NCBI GenBank assembly: GCA_963766175.1
Contig: CAVXZE010000006.1
Span: 72,727 to 136,726 of the forward strand
Length of the DNA: 64,000 nucleotides
Reading direction: 5' to 3'
Origin: CAVXZE01 sp963766175
GTDB taxonomy: Bacteria > Myxococcota_A > UBA9160 > UBA6930
Part shown: positions 1 through 8,739 of the stretch, piece by piece
How positions within the stretch are numbered: the stretch's first letter is position 1
Layout of the letters: the number at the start of each line of letters is the position of its first letter
Made by a program: the position numbers and the translations under genes
Notes under the pieces: model-generated
What the model was told of the DNA's origin: nothing
Database searches by the model: none
Seen by the model: the letters and a program-made list of their open reading frames with translations, nothing else

Positions 1-33
1 GGTCAGCCCCTTCGGATCGTTCGTGGTCTGCAT
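1..33 (-). CDS. Partial CDS running off the left edge (N-terminal 11 residues only)
   Basis: On the minus strand an ATG at 33-31 opens a frame reading MQTTNDPKGLT to the window edge. A good ribosome binding site, GAGGAG, lies about 9 bases upstream. The frame stays open a little further upstream but has no better start before a stop near 98. Too short to assign a family. It would be co-directional with, and downstream of, the SDR gene at 138-902. Confidence 0.45.
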   Translation of the reverse strand, partial: MQTTNDPKGLT

Positions 34-137
34 GATCCACTTCTCCTCGCCGGCCGCGCCCGGGCCTTCGGGCGGGACGCTGAAAATTCTACACTATGTA
101 CAGAACTCGGCAAGAAGACGAAGTTGCTCGGGCCGAT

Positions 138-902
138 TCAGGCCTGCTGACCGCCGCCGTGGACGTTGACCTTCTCGCCGGTCAGGTAGGATGCTCCCTC
201 GGAGACCAGGAAGCGCACCGCACTCGCGACGTCCTCGGGCTGACAGACCCTGCCGAAGGGCATGATTGCGTCGAGCTTGCGCAGGTCGTCGACGCCGGCG
301 GTCGCCTTCATCAGTCGGCGGCCCATCTCGGTCTCCACCAGGCCCGGGGCCACGATGTTGACCCGGATGCCGTTCGGTCGCTCTTCCTTGGCCAGGGTGA
401 ATGCGAGAGCCTCCATCGCGGCCTTGCCCATGTTGTAGGGGGCCCCGTTGGCGCCGTGGCTGAGGGTCGCCGTGCTCGAGATCATGACGATGTCACCCCT
501 CTCCTGCTGACGCATGCTCGGCAGCACCAGCTGGCAGAGGTGGTGAGGGCCCAGAGCGTGGATGCGCACCACCCGTTCCAACTCGGCCGGGTCGGTGTCG
601 AGAACGCTGTTTCCGCGACTCGCGATGCCCGCGTTGTTGACCAGGATGTCGATCTGGCCAAAATCTGCGACGACGCCCTCGATCATCTGGCGGACCTCGT
701 CGAAAGAATCCACGCCGGCCTTGTAGGCGCGGGCGCGCCGGCCCAGCGCCTCGATGGCGGCCACCGCCTCCTTGGCGGCCGCCTCGTCGCGGCGGTAGTT
801 GACCGCGATGTCCGCGCCGTCCTCGGCGAGTGCGAGCGCGATCGCCCGCCCGATCCCTCGACTCCCCCCGGTAACCAACGCAACCCGTCCCGCCAGCGAC
901 AT
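138..902 (-). CDS. SDR-family oxidoreductase (3-oxoacyl-ACP reductase / FabG-like)
   Basis: A 254-residue classical short-chain dehydrogenase/reductase, normal length for the family. The N-terminal dinucleotide-binding motif is TGGSRGIG, followed by the NNAGI structural motif. The catalytic set is the serine in MISSTATL, then YNMGK (Tyr-x-x-x-Lys). A C-terminal SYLTGEKVNVHGG segment is typical of FabG-like reductases acting on acyl-ACP, acyl-CoA or alcohol substrates with NAD(P)H. The ATG at 902 is preferred because GGGAG sits 5 bases upstream; a longer frame to 965 has no such site. It is followed downstream by the edge gene. Substrate cannot be read from sequence. Confidence 0.85.
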   Translation of the reverse strand: MSLAGRVALVTGGSRGIGRAIALALAEDGADIAVNYRRDEAAAKEAVAAIEALGRRARAYKAGVDSFDEVRQMIEGVVADFGQIDILVNNAGIASRGNSVLDTDPAELERVVRIHALGPHHLCQLVLPSMRQQERGDIVMISSTATLSHGANGAPYNMGKAAMEALAFTLAKEERPNGIRVNIVAPGLVETEMGRRLMKATAGVDDLRKLDAIMPFGRVCQPEDVASAVRFLVSEGASYLTGEKVNVHGGGQQA

Positions 903-1011
903 GACTTCTCCCTTCGACAGTTGAGCGGCTTCCCTTCGGCCGGGATCATACACCAATCGTGCCACCGGCCTGGCTCGGCGGGTGCGGTCCGATTCGCCGA
1001 GATTTTGCAGC

Positions 1012-4000
1012 CTATTGCGAGCCGTTCTTCGAGTCGTTTCTAGCGCGCCGGCGCCAGCCCGCGCCCCGCAGGTCCTCGAGCACCAGGTAGCCGCAGGGCA
1101 GCACTAGCAGGGTGATCACGGTGGCGAACATCACGCCGAAGGCGAGCGACACCGCCATCGGGATCAGGAACTGGGCCTGCATGCTTCGCTCCGCCATCAG
1201 GGGCGAGAGCCCGGCGAAGGTGGTGAGCGAGGTGAGCAGGATGGGACGGAAGCGCCCCACGCCGGCCTCGACGACCGCGTCTGCCACCGATCCACCGCGA
1301 GCCCGCTCGGCGTTCACGTTGTAGACGAGTACCAGGCTGGCGTTCACCACCACACCGGATGCGGCGACGATGCCGATCACGGAGAAGAAGCTCAGACCGT
1401 GGAGCTGATCGAGCCACTGCATCAGGATGTGCCCGCCGATGGCGCCCACCAGCCCGAAGGGAATCACGCTCATGATGACCAGGGGCTGGGTATACGAGCG
1501 GAGCGGGACCGCCAGCAGCGCGTAGATCATCAGCAGCGCGAGGACGTAGGCGCTGAGCAGGCCGCTGAAGGCGCGCCGCTGTTCGCGCTGCTCGCCCTCC
1601 AGGGAATAAGAGACCGAGGGGTAGTCGGCGAGGATCTCCGGGAGCGACGCGGCCTGGAGGTCGGCCAGGACGTCGTTGGCGGTGGTGAGGGTCCGATCGA
1701 CGTTGGCAGTGACGTTCACCACCCGCATCCGATCGGTGCGCTGGATGGTCGCGAAGCCGCGCCCCAGCTCCGCGTCGGCCACGGTGCGGAAGGGCACCTC
1801 GGCGCCGTCCATGGTGCGGATGCGGACGTTCTCGAGATCTCCGAGCGAGCGGCGCTGCTCTTCGGGATAGCGGACCATCACCCGGATGTCGTCGCGCCCG
1901 CGCTGGATCCGCTGGGCCTCTTCGCCGTAGAAGGCCTGCCGCACCTGGCGCGCCAGGTCCCGGAGGGTGACCCCGAGCGATTCCGCGGTGGGTTTGATCT
2001 TGAGCTTCACCTCCTGCTTGCCTTCGCGAAAGGAGTCGGCGATGTCGATCACGCCGGGATACTGGGCGAGATCGGACTTCACCCGGTTCGCCGCCTCTCG
2101 CAGCACCCCGAAGTCGGCCCCCTGGAGCTGGACGTCGATCGCGTCCCCGGCCGAGAAGAGGTCCGTCGCGAAGACCAGCTCCACCGCGTCGGGGACGCTC
2201 CCCACGATGCGCCGCCAGCGCTGCGCCACCTGCGCGGTGTCGATGGCGCGCTCCTCGGAGGGCACCAGCTCAAGCACCACCTCTCCCAGGTGCGCGTCGT
2301 CCGAAGCCTGTTGGGATCCTCCCGCCGGTGTCCGGCTCTGCCGATCGCGGAAGGGCTGCCTTCCAACGGAAGCGAGCACGTGCAGGACCAGGCTCTGCTC
2401 CGCTGCCGCGAACTCCGGATCGAGCTCGGCGCGCAGCTCCTCCACCGACGCCTCGAGGCGTCGGACCGTGGCTTCGGTCACCTCGAAGGGCGTGCCCTGG
2501 GGCATCGTCAGCCAGGCGGCGAGAAAGTCGGCCTGGACGGGCGGGAAGAAGGAGAAGTGCATCCGGCCACTGGCCAGATGCCCCAGCGTCAGGAAGAGCA
2601 GCAGGATCGCCACGGCGATGGTCGTGTAGCGCCACTCCAGAGCCCGCTCGAGGGCCGGCCGGTAGACGGCTACCGCGAAGCGCTCGAGCGAGCCTGCCGT
2701 AACGCGCTGGACTCGCTTCCAGCGTCGCCTGAAGGCGCTTCGCCCCTCCGACTCGGCGCCCTCGTGACCGAGGGCGAGGTGGGCGGGGAGCACCAGCTGC
2801 GACTCGATCAGCGAGAAGATCAGGCAGATGGCCACGACCTTCGCCATGATCGAGAAGACCTGTCCCATCGGTCCCGGCACCATCAACATCGGCATGAAGG
2901 CGGCGACCGTGGTCAGCACGCCGAAGACCACCGGGATCGCGACCTCCTGGGTGCCGCGAATCGCCCCCTCGAGCCGCTTCCCGCTCTGCTCCTGGTGCGC
3001 GTAGACGCGCTCGCCCACCACCACGGCGTCGTCGACCAGGATGCCCAGCACCACGATCAAGGCGAAGAGCGAGATGACGTCGATCGAGAGCCCGAGGGGA
3101 GAGAAGAGCCAGAGTGCGCCGAGAAACGAGATGGGGATGCCCATCGTGACCCAGAAGGCCACCCGGGCACGGAGGAAGAGGGCCAGCACCGCCAGCACCA
3201 GCAGGAAGCCGTTGCGGCCGTTGCGCAGCAGCGTATCGCGGCGGCTCTTCAGGGGAATGGAGTCGTCCTGCCAGATGGTGAGCGAGATGCCCTCGGGCAT
3301 CGTCTGGTTCGCCCTGGCCACGTACTCCTTCAGCGCCTCGGAGGTCTCGATCACGTCCTGGTCGCCGACGCGGTAGACCTGAACCACTGCGGCGGGCTGG
3401 CCGTCGAAGCGGGAGGCGAGGTCGACGTCTTCGAAGCCGTCGACCACGTTGGCGATCTCGCCGAGGGGGACCCGCGTCCCGTCCCGGCGAGCGATCACGA
3501 CGAGGTCCTCGAACTCGAGGCCGCGGTAGGCCTGCCCCTTGGTGCGGAGCAGGATCTCACCGCCCGCGGTCTTGATGCTGCCGCCGGGCAGGTCGAGGGA
3601 CGAGCTGCGGACCGCCTGCACCACGTCGTCGAAGCGCAGTCCGTGGCGGCGCAGGGACTCCTCCGAGACCTCGATGGAGATCTCGAAGGGGCGGACCAGC
3701 TTGAGCTCGGTCTGCGTGATGCCCGGCAGAGCCAGGATCTCGTCGCGTACCCGCTCGGCGAGCGCCTTCAGCGCCCGCTCGTCCACGTCGCCCGAGATCG
3801 CCACGTCCGCCACCGCGCGCTGCAGTGTGACCTGCGAGATCACCGGCTTCTCGGTCTCGTCGGGAAAGGTGTCGATGGCGTCGACGCGAGCCTTGACGTC
3901 GTCGAGGACCTTGCTCTCGTCCGCGCCGCTCATCAGCTCGACGATGACGGCGCAGGCTCCTTCCAGTGCCGAGGAGTGGATCTTGTCGATCCCGTCGATG

Positions 4001-4221
4001 CCCTCGATCTCCTCCTCGATCCGGATGCAGACGCCCTCCTCGACCTCCTCCGGAGCGGCACCGAGGTACTCGACGGTGATGCGGATCATTTCGATATTGA
4101 TGTCGGGGAAGGTCTTCTGCGGGAGCTGGATGACCGCAGTGAGTCCCCCCGCGATGATCATGGCCGCCAGCAGGTTGGCGGCGACCGGGTTCTGCGCGAA
4201 CCAGGCGATCGCGCGGTTCAA
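1012..4221 (-). CDS. RND efflux transporter permease (AcrB/HAE1-type)
   Basis: A 1069-residue inner-membrane RND pump, full length for the family. It has an N-terminal transmembrane helix beginning MNRAIAWFAQNP, two large periplasmic loops, and two bundles of transmembrane helices. Helix 4 carries GILVDDAVVVGE with the paired aspartates of the proton relay. It would export hydrophobic or amphiphilic compounds by proton antiport, together with the adaptor encoded just upstream and an outer-membrane channel not found here. The start is TTG at 4221, and it overlaps the adaptor stop codon (TTGA, 4218-4221), so translation is probably coupled. Substrate unknown. Confidence 0.93.
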   Translation of the reverse strand: MNRAIAWFAQNPVAANLLAAMIIAGGLTAVIQLPQKTFPDINIEMIRITVEYLGAAPEEVEEGVCIRIEEEIEGIDGIDKIHSSALEGACAVIVELMSGADESKVLDDVKARVDAIDTFPDETEKPVISQVTLQRAVADVAISGDVDERALKALAERVRDEILALPGITQTELKLVRPFEISIEVSEESLRRHGLRFDDVVQAVRSSSLDLPGGSIKTAGGEILLRTKGQAYRGLEFEDLVVIARRDGTRVPLGEIANVVDGFEDVDLASRFDGQPAAVVQVYRVGDQDVIETSEALKEYVARANQTMPEGISLTIWQDDSIPLKSRRDTLLRNGRNGFLLVLAVLALFLRARVAFWVTMGIPISFLGALWLFSPLGLSIDVISLFALIVVLGILVDDAVVVGERVYAHQEQSGKRLEGAIRGTQEVAIPVVFGVLTTVAAFMPMLMVPGPMGQVFSIMAKVVAICLIFSLIESQLVLPAHLALGHEGAESEGRSAFRRRWKRVQRVTAGSLERFAVAVYRPALERALEWRYTTIAVAILLLFLTLGHLASGRMHFSFFPPVQADFLAAWLTMPQGTPFEVTEATVRRLEASVEELRAELDPEFAAAEQSLVLHVLASVGRQPFRDRQSRTPAGGSQQASDDAHLGEVVLELVPSEERAIDTAQVAQRWRRIVGSVPDAVELVFATDLFSAGDAIDVQLQGADFGVLREAANRVKSDLAQYPGVIDIADSFREGKQEVKLKIKPTAESLGVTLRDLARQVRQAFYGEEAQRIQRGRDDIRVMVRYPEEQRRSLGDLENVRIRTMDGAEVPFRTVADAELGRGFATIQRTDRMRVVNVTANVDRTLTTANDVLADLQAASLPEILADYPSVSYSLEGEQREQRRAFSGLLSAYVLALLMIYALLAVPLRSYTQPLVIMSVIPFGLVGAIGGHILMQWLDQLHGLSFFSVIGIVAASGVVVNASLVLVYNVNAERARGGSVADAVVEAGVGRFRPILLTSLTTFAGLSPLMAERSMQAQFLIPMAVSLAFGVMFATVITLLVLPCGYLVLEDLRGAGWRRRARNDSKNGSQ

Positions 4222-5387
4222 GGGGTCACCTCGTCACTGGCGACGGGGCGGACCTCCATTCCGTCGACGGCGGCCTCGACGGAGGAGACGATGACGCGGT
4301 CTCCGGGCTCGAGACCGGAGCGGATCACCACCTCGTCGCGTCTGGCGCGAATCACCTCAACGCGGCGGAAGCGGAGCCGGTCCTCGGTGTCGGCGACGAG
4401 CAGCTGATCGGCTCCGCGCATTGCGGCGCGCGGCACCTTCACGACACCTTCGGTCTCACGCCCCAGGATCTGTGCCTCGACGAAGAGACCGACGGCCAGC
4501 GGCGGGCGGTCGCCGGAGCGGCCGTAGGGGTCCTCGACCCGCGCGATCACGTGGACCATGCGGGTCTTGGGGTCGATCTCCCCCTCGGTGCGGACCACGC
4601 GTCCCTCCCAGGTGTGTTCGGCCCCCGCGAAATCCGCGCGCAGCTCGACCGCCGCCCCCTCGGCGTTGGCGCCGTCGTCGCGGTACCAGAGCGGGAGATC
4701 CAGAAAGGCGAGCTCGTCGTCCGAGATCGGGAGGCGGATCTCCGCGAAGTCGGTGGCGTAGAGCCGCGCCATCGGCGCGCCGCGGTTCACGAACTGACCG
4801 ACGTCGGCGGTGCGGTCGCGGACGCGGCCCTTGAAGGGTGCGCGGACCTCCGTGCGCTCCAAATCGCGTTCCGCCTTCTCGAGGTTGGCGTGGGCCTGCC
4901 GTCTCGCCGCGCGTGCGACCCGCTCCGCCGTGACCGCCATGTCGAGCTTCGCGGGGCTGGCGATCTTCCGGTCGGCGAGGTTCTGCTGTCGTGCCAGCTC
5001 CTTGGTCTCGCGCTCCAGCTCGCTCTCGGCTCTCGCCAGGTTGGCGCGCGCGATCTCGAGGGCGACCCGGTAGTCGAGCGGGTCGATGCGCACCAGGGGT
5101 TCGTTCTCCTCGAAGAACCCGCCGGAGGTGAAGGAGGGGGACACCCAGACGATGGGGCCCGATACCTCGGGAACCAGGTCGCTCTCGGTGCGCGGCGCGA
5201 CGGCGCCGTGGGTGGTGACCCGGAGCTGGACCGTCTCTGGCATGACCTCGACGACGCGGACCAGCCGCGCCAGCGCCTCCGGCGAGGTGGTTTCGACGTC
5301 CGGGCGAGTGGCCACCAGGGCGACGGCGCCGAGCACGCCCGTGATCACGATCGCGATGGGCAGCAGGAGCTTGAGACGGCGTTTCAT
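4218..5387 (-). CDS. RND efflux periplasmic adaptor (membrane fusion protein, HlyD family)
   Basis: A 389-residue adaptor with an N-terminal signal/anchor helix (LLLPIAIVITGVLGAVALVA). A lipoyl half-motif, a long alpha-helical hairpin rich in Glu/Arg/Ala (about residues 105-175), the second lipoyl half (VRAPFKGRVRDRTADVGQFV) and beta-barrel domains follow. It bridges the RND pump encoded by the overlapping downstream gene to an outer-membrane channel. There is no Shine-Dalgarno sequence before the ATG at 5387, and a TATACT box lies only 7 bases upstream, so the transcript may be leaderless. It diverges from the symporter gene starting at 5488. Confidence 0.92.
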   Translation of the reverse strand: MKRRLKLLLPIAIVITGVLGAVALVATRPDVETTSPEALARLVRVVEVMPETVQLRVTTHGAVAPRTESDLVPEVSGPIVWVSPSFTSGGFFEENEPLVRIDPLDYRVALEIARANLARAESELERETKELARQQNLADRKIASPAKLDMAVTAERVARAARRQAHANLEKAERDLERTEVRAPFKGRVRDRTADVGQFVNRGAPMARLYATDFAEIRLPISDDELAFLDLPLWYRDDGANAEGAAVELRADFAGAEHTWEGRVVRTEGEIDPKTRMVHVIARVEDPYGRSGDRPPLAVGLFVEAQILGRETEGVVKVPRAAMRGADQLLVADTEDRLRFRRVEVIRARRDEVVIRSGLEPGDRVIVSSVEAAVDGMEVRPVASDEVTP

Positions 5388-5394
5388 GGCGCGG

Positions 5395-5400
5395 AGTATA
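5395..5400 (-). promoter_or_regulatory. Candidate -10 box (TATACT) for the adaptor/RND operon
   Basis: Read on the minus strand, TATACT ends 7 bases before the adaptor ATG. The matching -35 (CTGGCC at 17 bases spacing) is poor. If used, transcription would begin at or next to the start codon. Weak call based on one hexamer. Confidence 0.25.
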
Positions 5401-5487
5401 GAAACAGGCGTTGCGCTGGCCAGACACGGGCCGCGCCCTCGCTACGGCCCTCTTGACCCGGAGATCGGACTGCGTTGAGCTGAGGCC

Positions 5488-6912
5488 ATGGAGACGAATC
5501 TCGGCGCCCATCTCGACGCGATCTCGGGGCTGATCTGGGGGCCCTGGGTGTTGATTCCCCTGCTGGTGGGGACCGGTGTGCTCCTCACCGTGCGGCTCCG
5601 CGGCCTGCAGTTCCGCGAGCTGGGTCGGTCGCTCCACTTCGCATTCGTGCGGCGCCACGAGGCCGGCGCCGAGGGCGACATCTCGCACTTCCACGCCCTG
5701 ATGACCGCCTTGGCCGCCACCGTCGGCACCGGGAACATCGCGGGTGTCGCCACCGCCATCGCGGCGGGTGGTCCCGGGGCGCTGTTCTGGATGTGGGTGA
5801 CCGGTCTCCTCGGCATGGCGACCAAGTACGCCGAGGCGCTCCTCTCGGTCCGGTTCCGCGTGGTCGACGAGCACGGGGAGATGTCAGGCGGTCCGATGTA
5901 CTTCCTGTCGCGCGGCATCTCCGCGCGTGGTGTCGGGCGCTTGCTCGGCGGCGCCTTCGCCCTCTTCGCCGCCATCGCCGCGTTCGGAATCGGAAACGGC
6001 GTCCAGTCCCAGGAGGTCGCAAACACCCTGCGGACCACCGCCGGCGTGGAGCCGCTGCTGACGACGACCGTGCTTGCGATATTGGTCGCGTCGGTGATTC
6101 TGGGCGGCATCCGTTCGATCGCGCGCTTCGTCGGCGTGCTGGTGCCCGCGATGCTGGTGCTCTACATGGGCGGGGCGCTGGCCGTGCTCTTCCTCAACCT
6201 GGAGTTCATCCCCCGCGCCTTCGCCCACGTCTTCAGCTCCGCATTCACGGGAAGTGCTCTGGGCGGAGGAGTGCTCGGCGCCTCCGTTGCCGCCGCGATC
6301 CGGTTCGGCTTCGCCCGCGGAATCTTCTCCAACGAGAGCGGATTGGGCTCCGCCGGGATCGCGGCGGCCGCCGCCGCGACGCGCGAGCCGGTGCAACAGG
6401 CCCTGGTCTCGATGACCCAGACCTTCATCGATACGCTCGTCGTCTGTACGCTGACGGGCCTCGTGATCCTGACGACCGTCCTCGCCGACATCGACCTCCA
6501 CGGTGCCGCCGAGGCGGGCGCCCGCTGGCAGGAGCTCAGCGGATCCGAGTGGACGACGATCGCATTCCAGCAGAGCCTGCCGGGGCAGCTGGGTGGCTGG
6601 CTGGTCACCATCAGCCTGGCGTTCTTCGCGTTCTCCACCATTCTCGGCTGGGGCTACTACGGCGAGAAATCGATCCAGTACCTGCTCGGCATCCGCGCGG
6701 TGGTGCCCTATCGGGTGGTCTTCTCGGCCATGGTCGTGATCGGTCCGCTCTTCTTCGACCGCCGCATCTGGCTGGTTTCGGACATCACCAACGGGCTGAT
6801 GGCGATTCCCAATCTGATCGGAATCCTGCTGCTCTCCGGAGTGATCGTCTCGGAGACGCGCGGCTTCTTCGCGCGCCAGGCTGCCCGGGAAGCACCGCCA
6901 GCCGAAACTTGA
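5488..6912 (+). CDS. Sodium:alanine symporter family (AGCS) amino-acid carrier
   Basis: A 474-residue polytopic inner-membrane protein of normal length for the AGCS family, which imports alanine or glycine with sodium. The family signature is clear in the first third: GTGNIAGVATAIAAGGPGA, then FWMWVTGLLGMATKYAE. A second conserved block is GIFSNESGLGSAGIAAAAA. About ten to eleven hydrophobic segments are visible. It lies alone between the divergent efflux adaptor and the tetR operon. Substrate within the family is not determinable from sequence. Confidence 0.92.
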   Translation: METNLGAHLDAISGLIWGPWVLIPLLVGTGVLLTVRLRGLQFRELGRSLHFAFVRRHEAGAEGDISHFHALMTALAATVGTGNIAGVATAIAAGGPGALFWMWVTGLLGMATKYAEALLSVRFRVVDEHGEMSGGPMYFLSRGISARGVGRLLGGAFALFAAIAAFGIGNGVQSQEVANTLRTTAGVEPLLTTTVLAILVASVILGGIRSIARFVGVLVPAMLVLYMGGALAVLFLNLEFIPRAFAHVFSSAFTGSALGGGVLGASVAAAIRFGFARGIFSNESGLGSAGIAAAAAATREPVQQALVSMTQTFIDTLVVCTLTGLVILTTVLADIDLHGAAEAGARWQELSGSEWTTIAFQQSLPGQLGGWLVTISLAFFAFSTILGWGYYGEKSIQYLLGIRAVVPYRVVFSAMVVIGPLFFDRRIWLVSDITNGLMAIPNLIGILLLSGVIVSETRGFFARQAAREAPPAET

Positions 6913-6917
6913 ACGAA

Positions 6918-6946
6918 TTGGACGTTTTTCGTCTGATTTGTATAAT
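6918..6946 (+). promoter_or_regulatory. Sigma-70-type promoter of the tetR-efflux operon, with an internal inverted repeat
   Basis: TTGGAC at 6918-6923 and TATAAT at 6941-6946 are separated by exactly 17 bases. The spacer holds the inverted repeat GACG-TTTTT-CGTC (6921-6933), a plausible regulator site. The expected transcription start falls on or next to the tetR ATG at 6953, which has no Shine-Dalgarno sequence, so the mRNA is probably leaderless. Confidence 0.65.
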
Positions 6947-6952
6947 TTGGCC

Positions 6953-7588
6953 ATGTCCACGACAGCCTCCCAAGCGCCGGCGGCGCGCACTGAGCGAGCG
7001 GAGCGCACCCGCCACCGGATCCTCGACGCGGCGGGCCAGTGCTTCGCCGCCGCCGGCTACGCCAAGACCACGGTGGAGCAGATCGCCCTCCAGGCGGCCG
7101 TCTCCAAGGCCTTGGTCTACCACCACTTTCGCGGCAAGGAACAGATCCTGGAGGCGGTCCTGGAGCGCACGCTGGACGACTGGGACGAGGCCACGCAAAC
7201 GGCCAACTGGCCCGACGGGAAGAGCGTATTGCAGGGGCTCGCGGAGATGCACCGCGCGACGCTCCAGTACGCTCGGGACAACCCCCTGCTGCGCGCGCTC
7301 TTCCAGAACGATCCACTGGTGCTGCTGGACATGCGCAGGAGCGCTGCCGTGCGGCGCTCGTTGGATGAGTTTCGGGCGCAGCTGGTGGAGGCGATCCGCG
7401 CCGGGGTCGAGTCGGGCGAGCTGCGGGAGGACCTCGACGTCGAGCGCTCGGCGGATGTCGTCCGGATGCTCCACCTGAGCTTCATCAGGCACCTCTTCGA
7501 ACCCGAGTGGATCGACGCCTCGGACGAGCGCCTGATCGATGCGAGCCTCGACGTGCTGTTTCGCGGTCTGGCTCGGGAGGAGCGATGA
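6953..7588 (+). CDS. TetR/AcrR-family transcriptional regulator
   Basis: A 211-residue regulator. The N-terminal helix-turn-helix covers about residues 15-65 (RILDAAGQCFAAAGYAKTTV, then VSKALVYHHFRGKE). The rest is an all-helical ligand-binding/dimer domain of the TetR type. It is the first gene of an operon with an RND adaptor, RND pump and enoyl-CoA hydratase; its stop overlaps the adaptor ATG (ATGA, 7585-7588). By analogy with AcrR and TtgR it likely represses its own operon and is released by a pump substrate; this is inference. I chose ATG 6953 because it matches the promoter position; a TTG 15 bases upstream falls inside the -10 region. Confidence 0.9.
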   Translation: MSTTASQAPAARTERAERTRHRILDAAGQCFAAAGYAKTTVEQIALQAAVSKALVYHHFRGKEQILEAVLERTLDDWDEATQTANWPDGKSVLQGLAEMHRATLQYARDNPLLRALFQNDPLVLLDMRRSAAVRRSLDEFRAQLVEAIRAGVESGELREDLDVERSADVVRMLHLSFIRHLFEPEWIDASDERLIDASLDVLFRGLAREER

Positions 7589-8739
7589 TGCATCTGCTCC
7601 GCTGGCTCGCGCTGCTCTCGGTGCTCTCACTGGTAGCCTGCTCCGAGAATGGCCCCTCGAGTGCCGGGGCGGCCGGGAGCGCGGCCGCATCACAGTCGGA
7701 GCCCGAGTCCCGGACGTCCACAGCAGTCGATCGGGTCGAGACCCAGCGGGTTGCGCTCGGGGCGATCCACACCTCCATGGCGGCCTCGGGCGCGATCCGG
7801 GCGAAGCGGGTGAGCGAGATCGGAGCGGAGGTGAGCGGCCGATTGGTGGAGATATTGGTGGACGTGGGCGACGAGGTGGAGGAGGGCGATCCGCTCTTCC
7901 AGATCGACGCGCGGCCCTACCAGCTGGGGCTGGCGGAGGCGCGCGCGGGTCTCGCCCTGGCACGGGCCGAGAGCCAGAACGCAGCGCACGAGGTCCAACG
8001 AGTCGCCAAGCTGATCGAGGAGCGGGCCGCCTCCGCGCAGCACTTCGAGCAGCTCCAGACCGCAGCGGCCGTCGCCCGAGCGCAGGTCGCGCAGATGGAG
8101 GCGAGGGTGGCTCGCGCCGAGCGCGATCTCGAGTGCACGGTGGTCCGGGCGCCGTACCCGGGAAGCATCGTCGAGCGGCGCGCTCACGAGGGTGCCATGG
8201 CGGGTCCAGCGCCGATCCTGGTGCTCCAGGAGACAGGCGCTCTGGAGGCCGTCCTCGCCATTCCGGACGCCTGGCCTGCGCCGGTTCGCGCCGGGGCCGA
8301 GGTCCGCCTCTACGTCGAGGGCCTCGCCGAGCCCCTGGTGACGCGCATCGACCGGGTCAGTGACCGCGTCGACCCCGAGACGCACACCTACGAGGTGCGC
8401 GGCCCGGTCGATGACCCGTCGCGCACGGCAAAGGCGGGCTCCTACCTGCGCGCCGAGGTCGAGATGGGCTCTGGCGCGCCCGTGCCGACGGTCGATCGCT
8501 CCGCGCTTCTCACCCGCGATGGCCGCACCTACGTGTTCCGGGTCAGCGGCGACACCGTGGAGCGCGTGGCCGTAGTCGTAGGCCTGATGGACGAGGCTCG
8601 CGCCCAGATCCTGAGCGGGGTCGCCAGCGGAGACGAGGTGGTGCGCGGGGAGGCCGTGGGCCGGCTCGAAGGCGGTGCGCGGATCGAGAGGATCGGGGAG
8701 GTCTCCGCCCAGAGCGCCCGCGTCGAGCCCGCCCAATGA
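7585..8739 (+). CDS. RND efflux periplasmic adaptor lipoprotein (membrane fusion protein)
   Basis: A 384-residue adaptor beginning MMHLLRWLALLSVLSLVACS. This is a lipoprotein signal peptide with lipobox LVAC, so the protein should be anchored to the inner membrane by lipid. The first lipoyl half, a helical hairpin (about residues 120-185), the second lipoyl half (VVRAPYPGSIVERRAHEGAM) and beta-barrel domains follow. The ATG at 7585 overlaps the tetR stop and has GGGAGGAG directly upstream. Its own stop overlaps the ATG of the RND pump (ATGA, 8736-8739). It links that pump to an outer-membrane channel. Confidence 0.92.
   Translation: MMHLLRWLALLSVLSLVACSENGPSSAGAAGSAAASQSEPESRTSTAVDRVETQRVALGAIHTSMAASGAIRAKRVSEIGAEVSGRLVEILVDVGDEVEEGDPLFQIDARPYQLGLAEARAGLALARAESQNAAHEVQRVAKLIEERAASAQHFEQLQTAAAVARAQVAQMEARVARAERDLECTVVRAPYPGSIVERRAHEGAMAGPAPILVLQETGALEAVLAIPDAWPAPVRAGAEVRLYVEGLAEPLVTRIDRVSDRVDPETHTYEVRGPVDDPSRTAKAGSYLRAEVEMGSGAPVPTVDRSALLTRDGRTYVFRVSGDTVERVAVVVGLMDEARAQILSGVASGDEVVRGEAVGRLEGGARIERIGEVSAQSARVEPAQ

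Noticed and set aside
1399..4407. A 1002-residue open frame on the plus strand opposite the RND pump
   Set aside because: It is a high-GC antisense shadow: His/Arg/Asp-rich composition, no family blocks, and the opposite strand encodes a clear AcrB-type pump.
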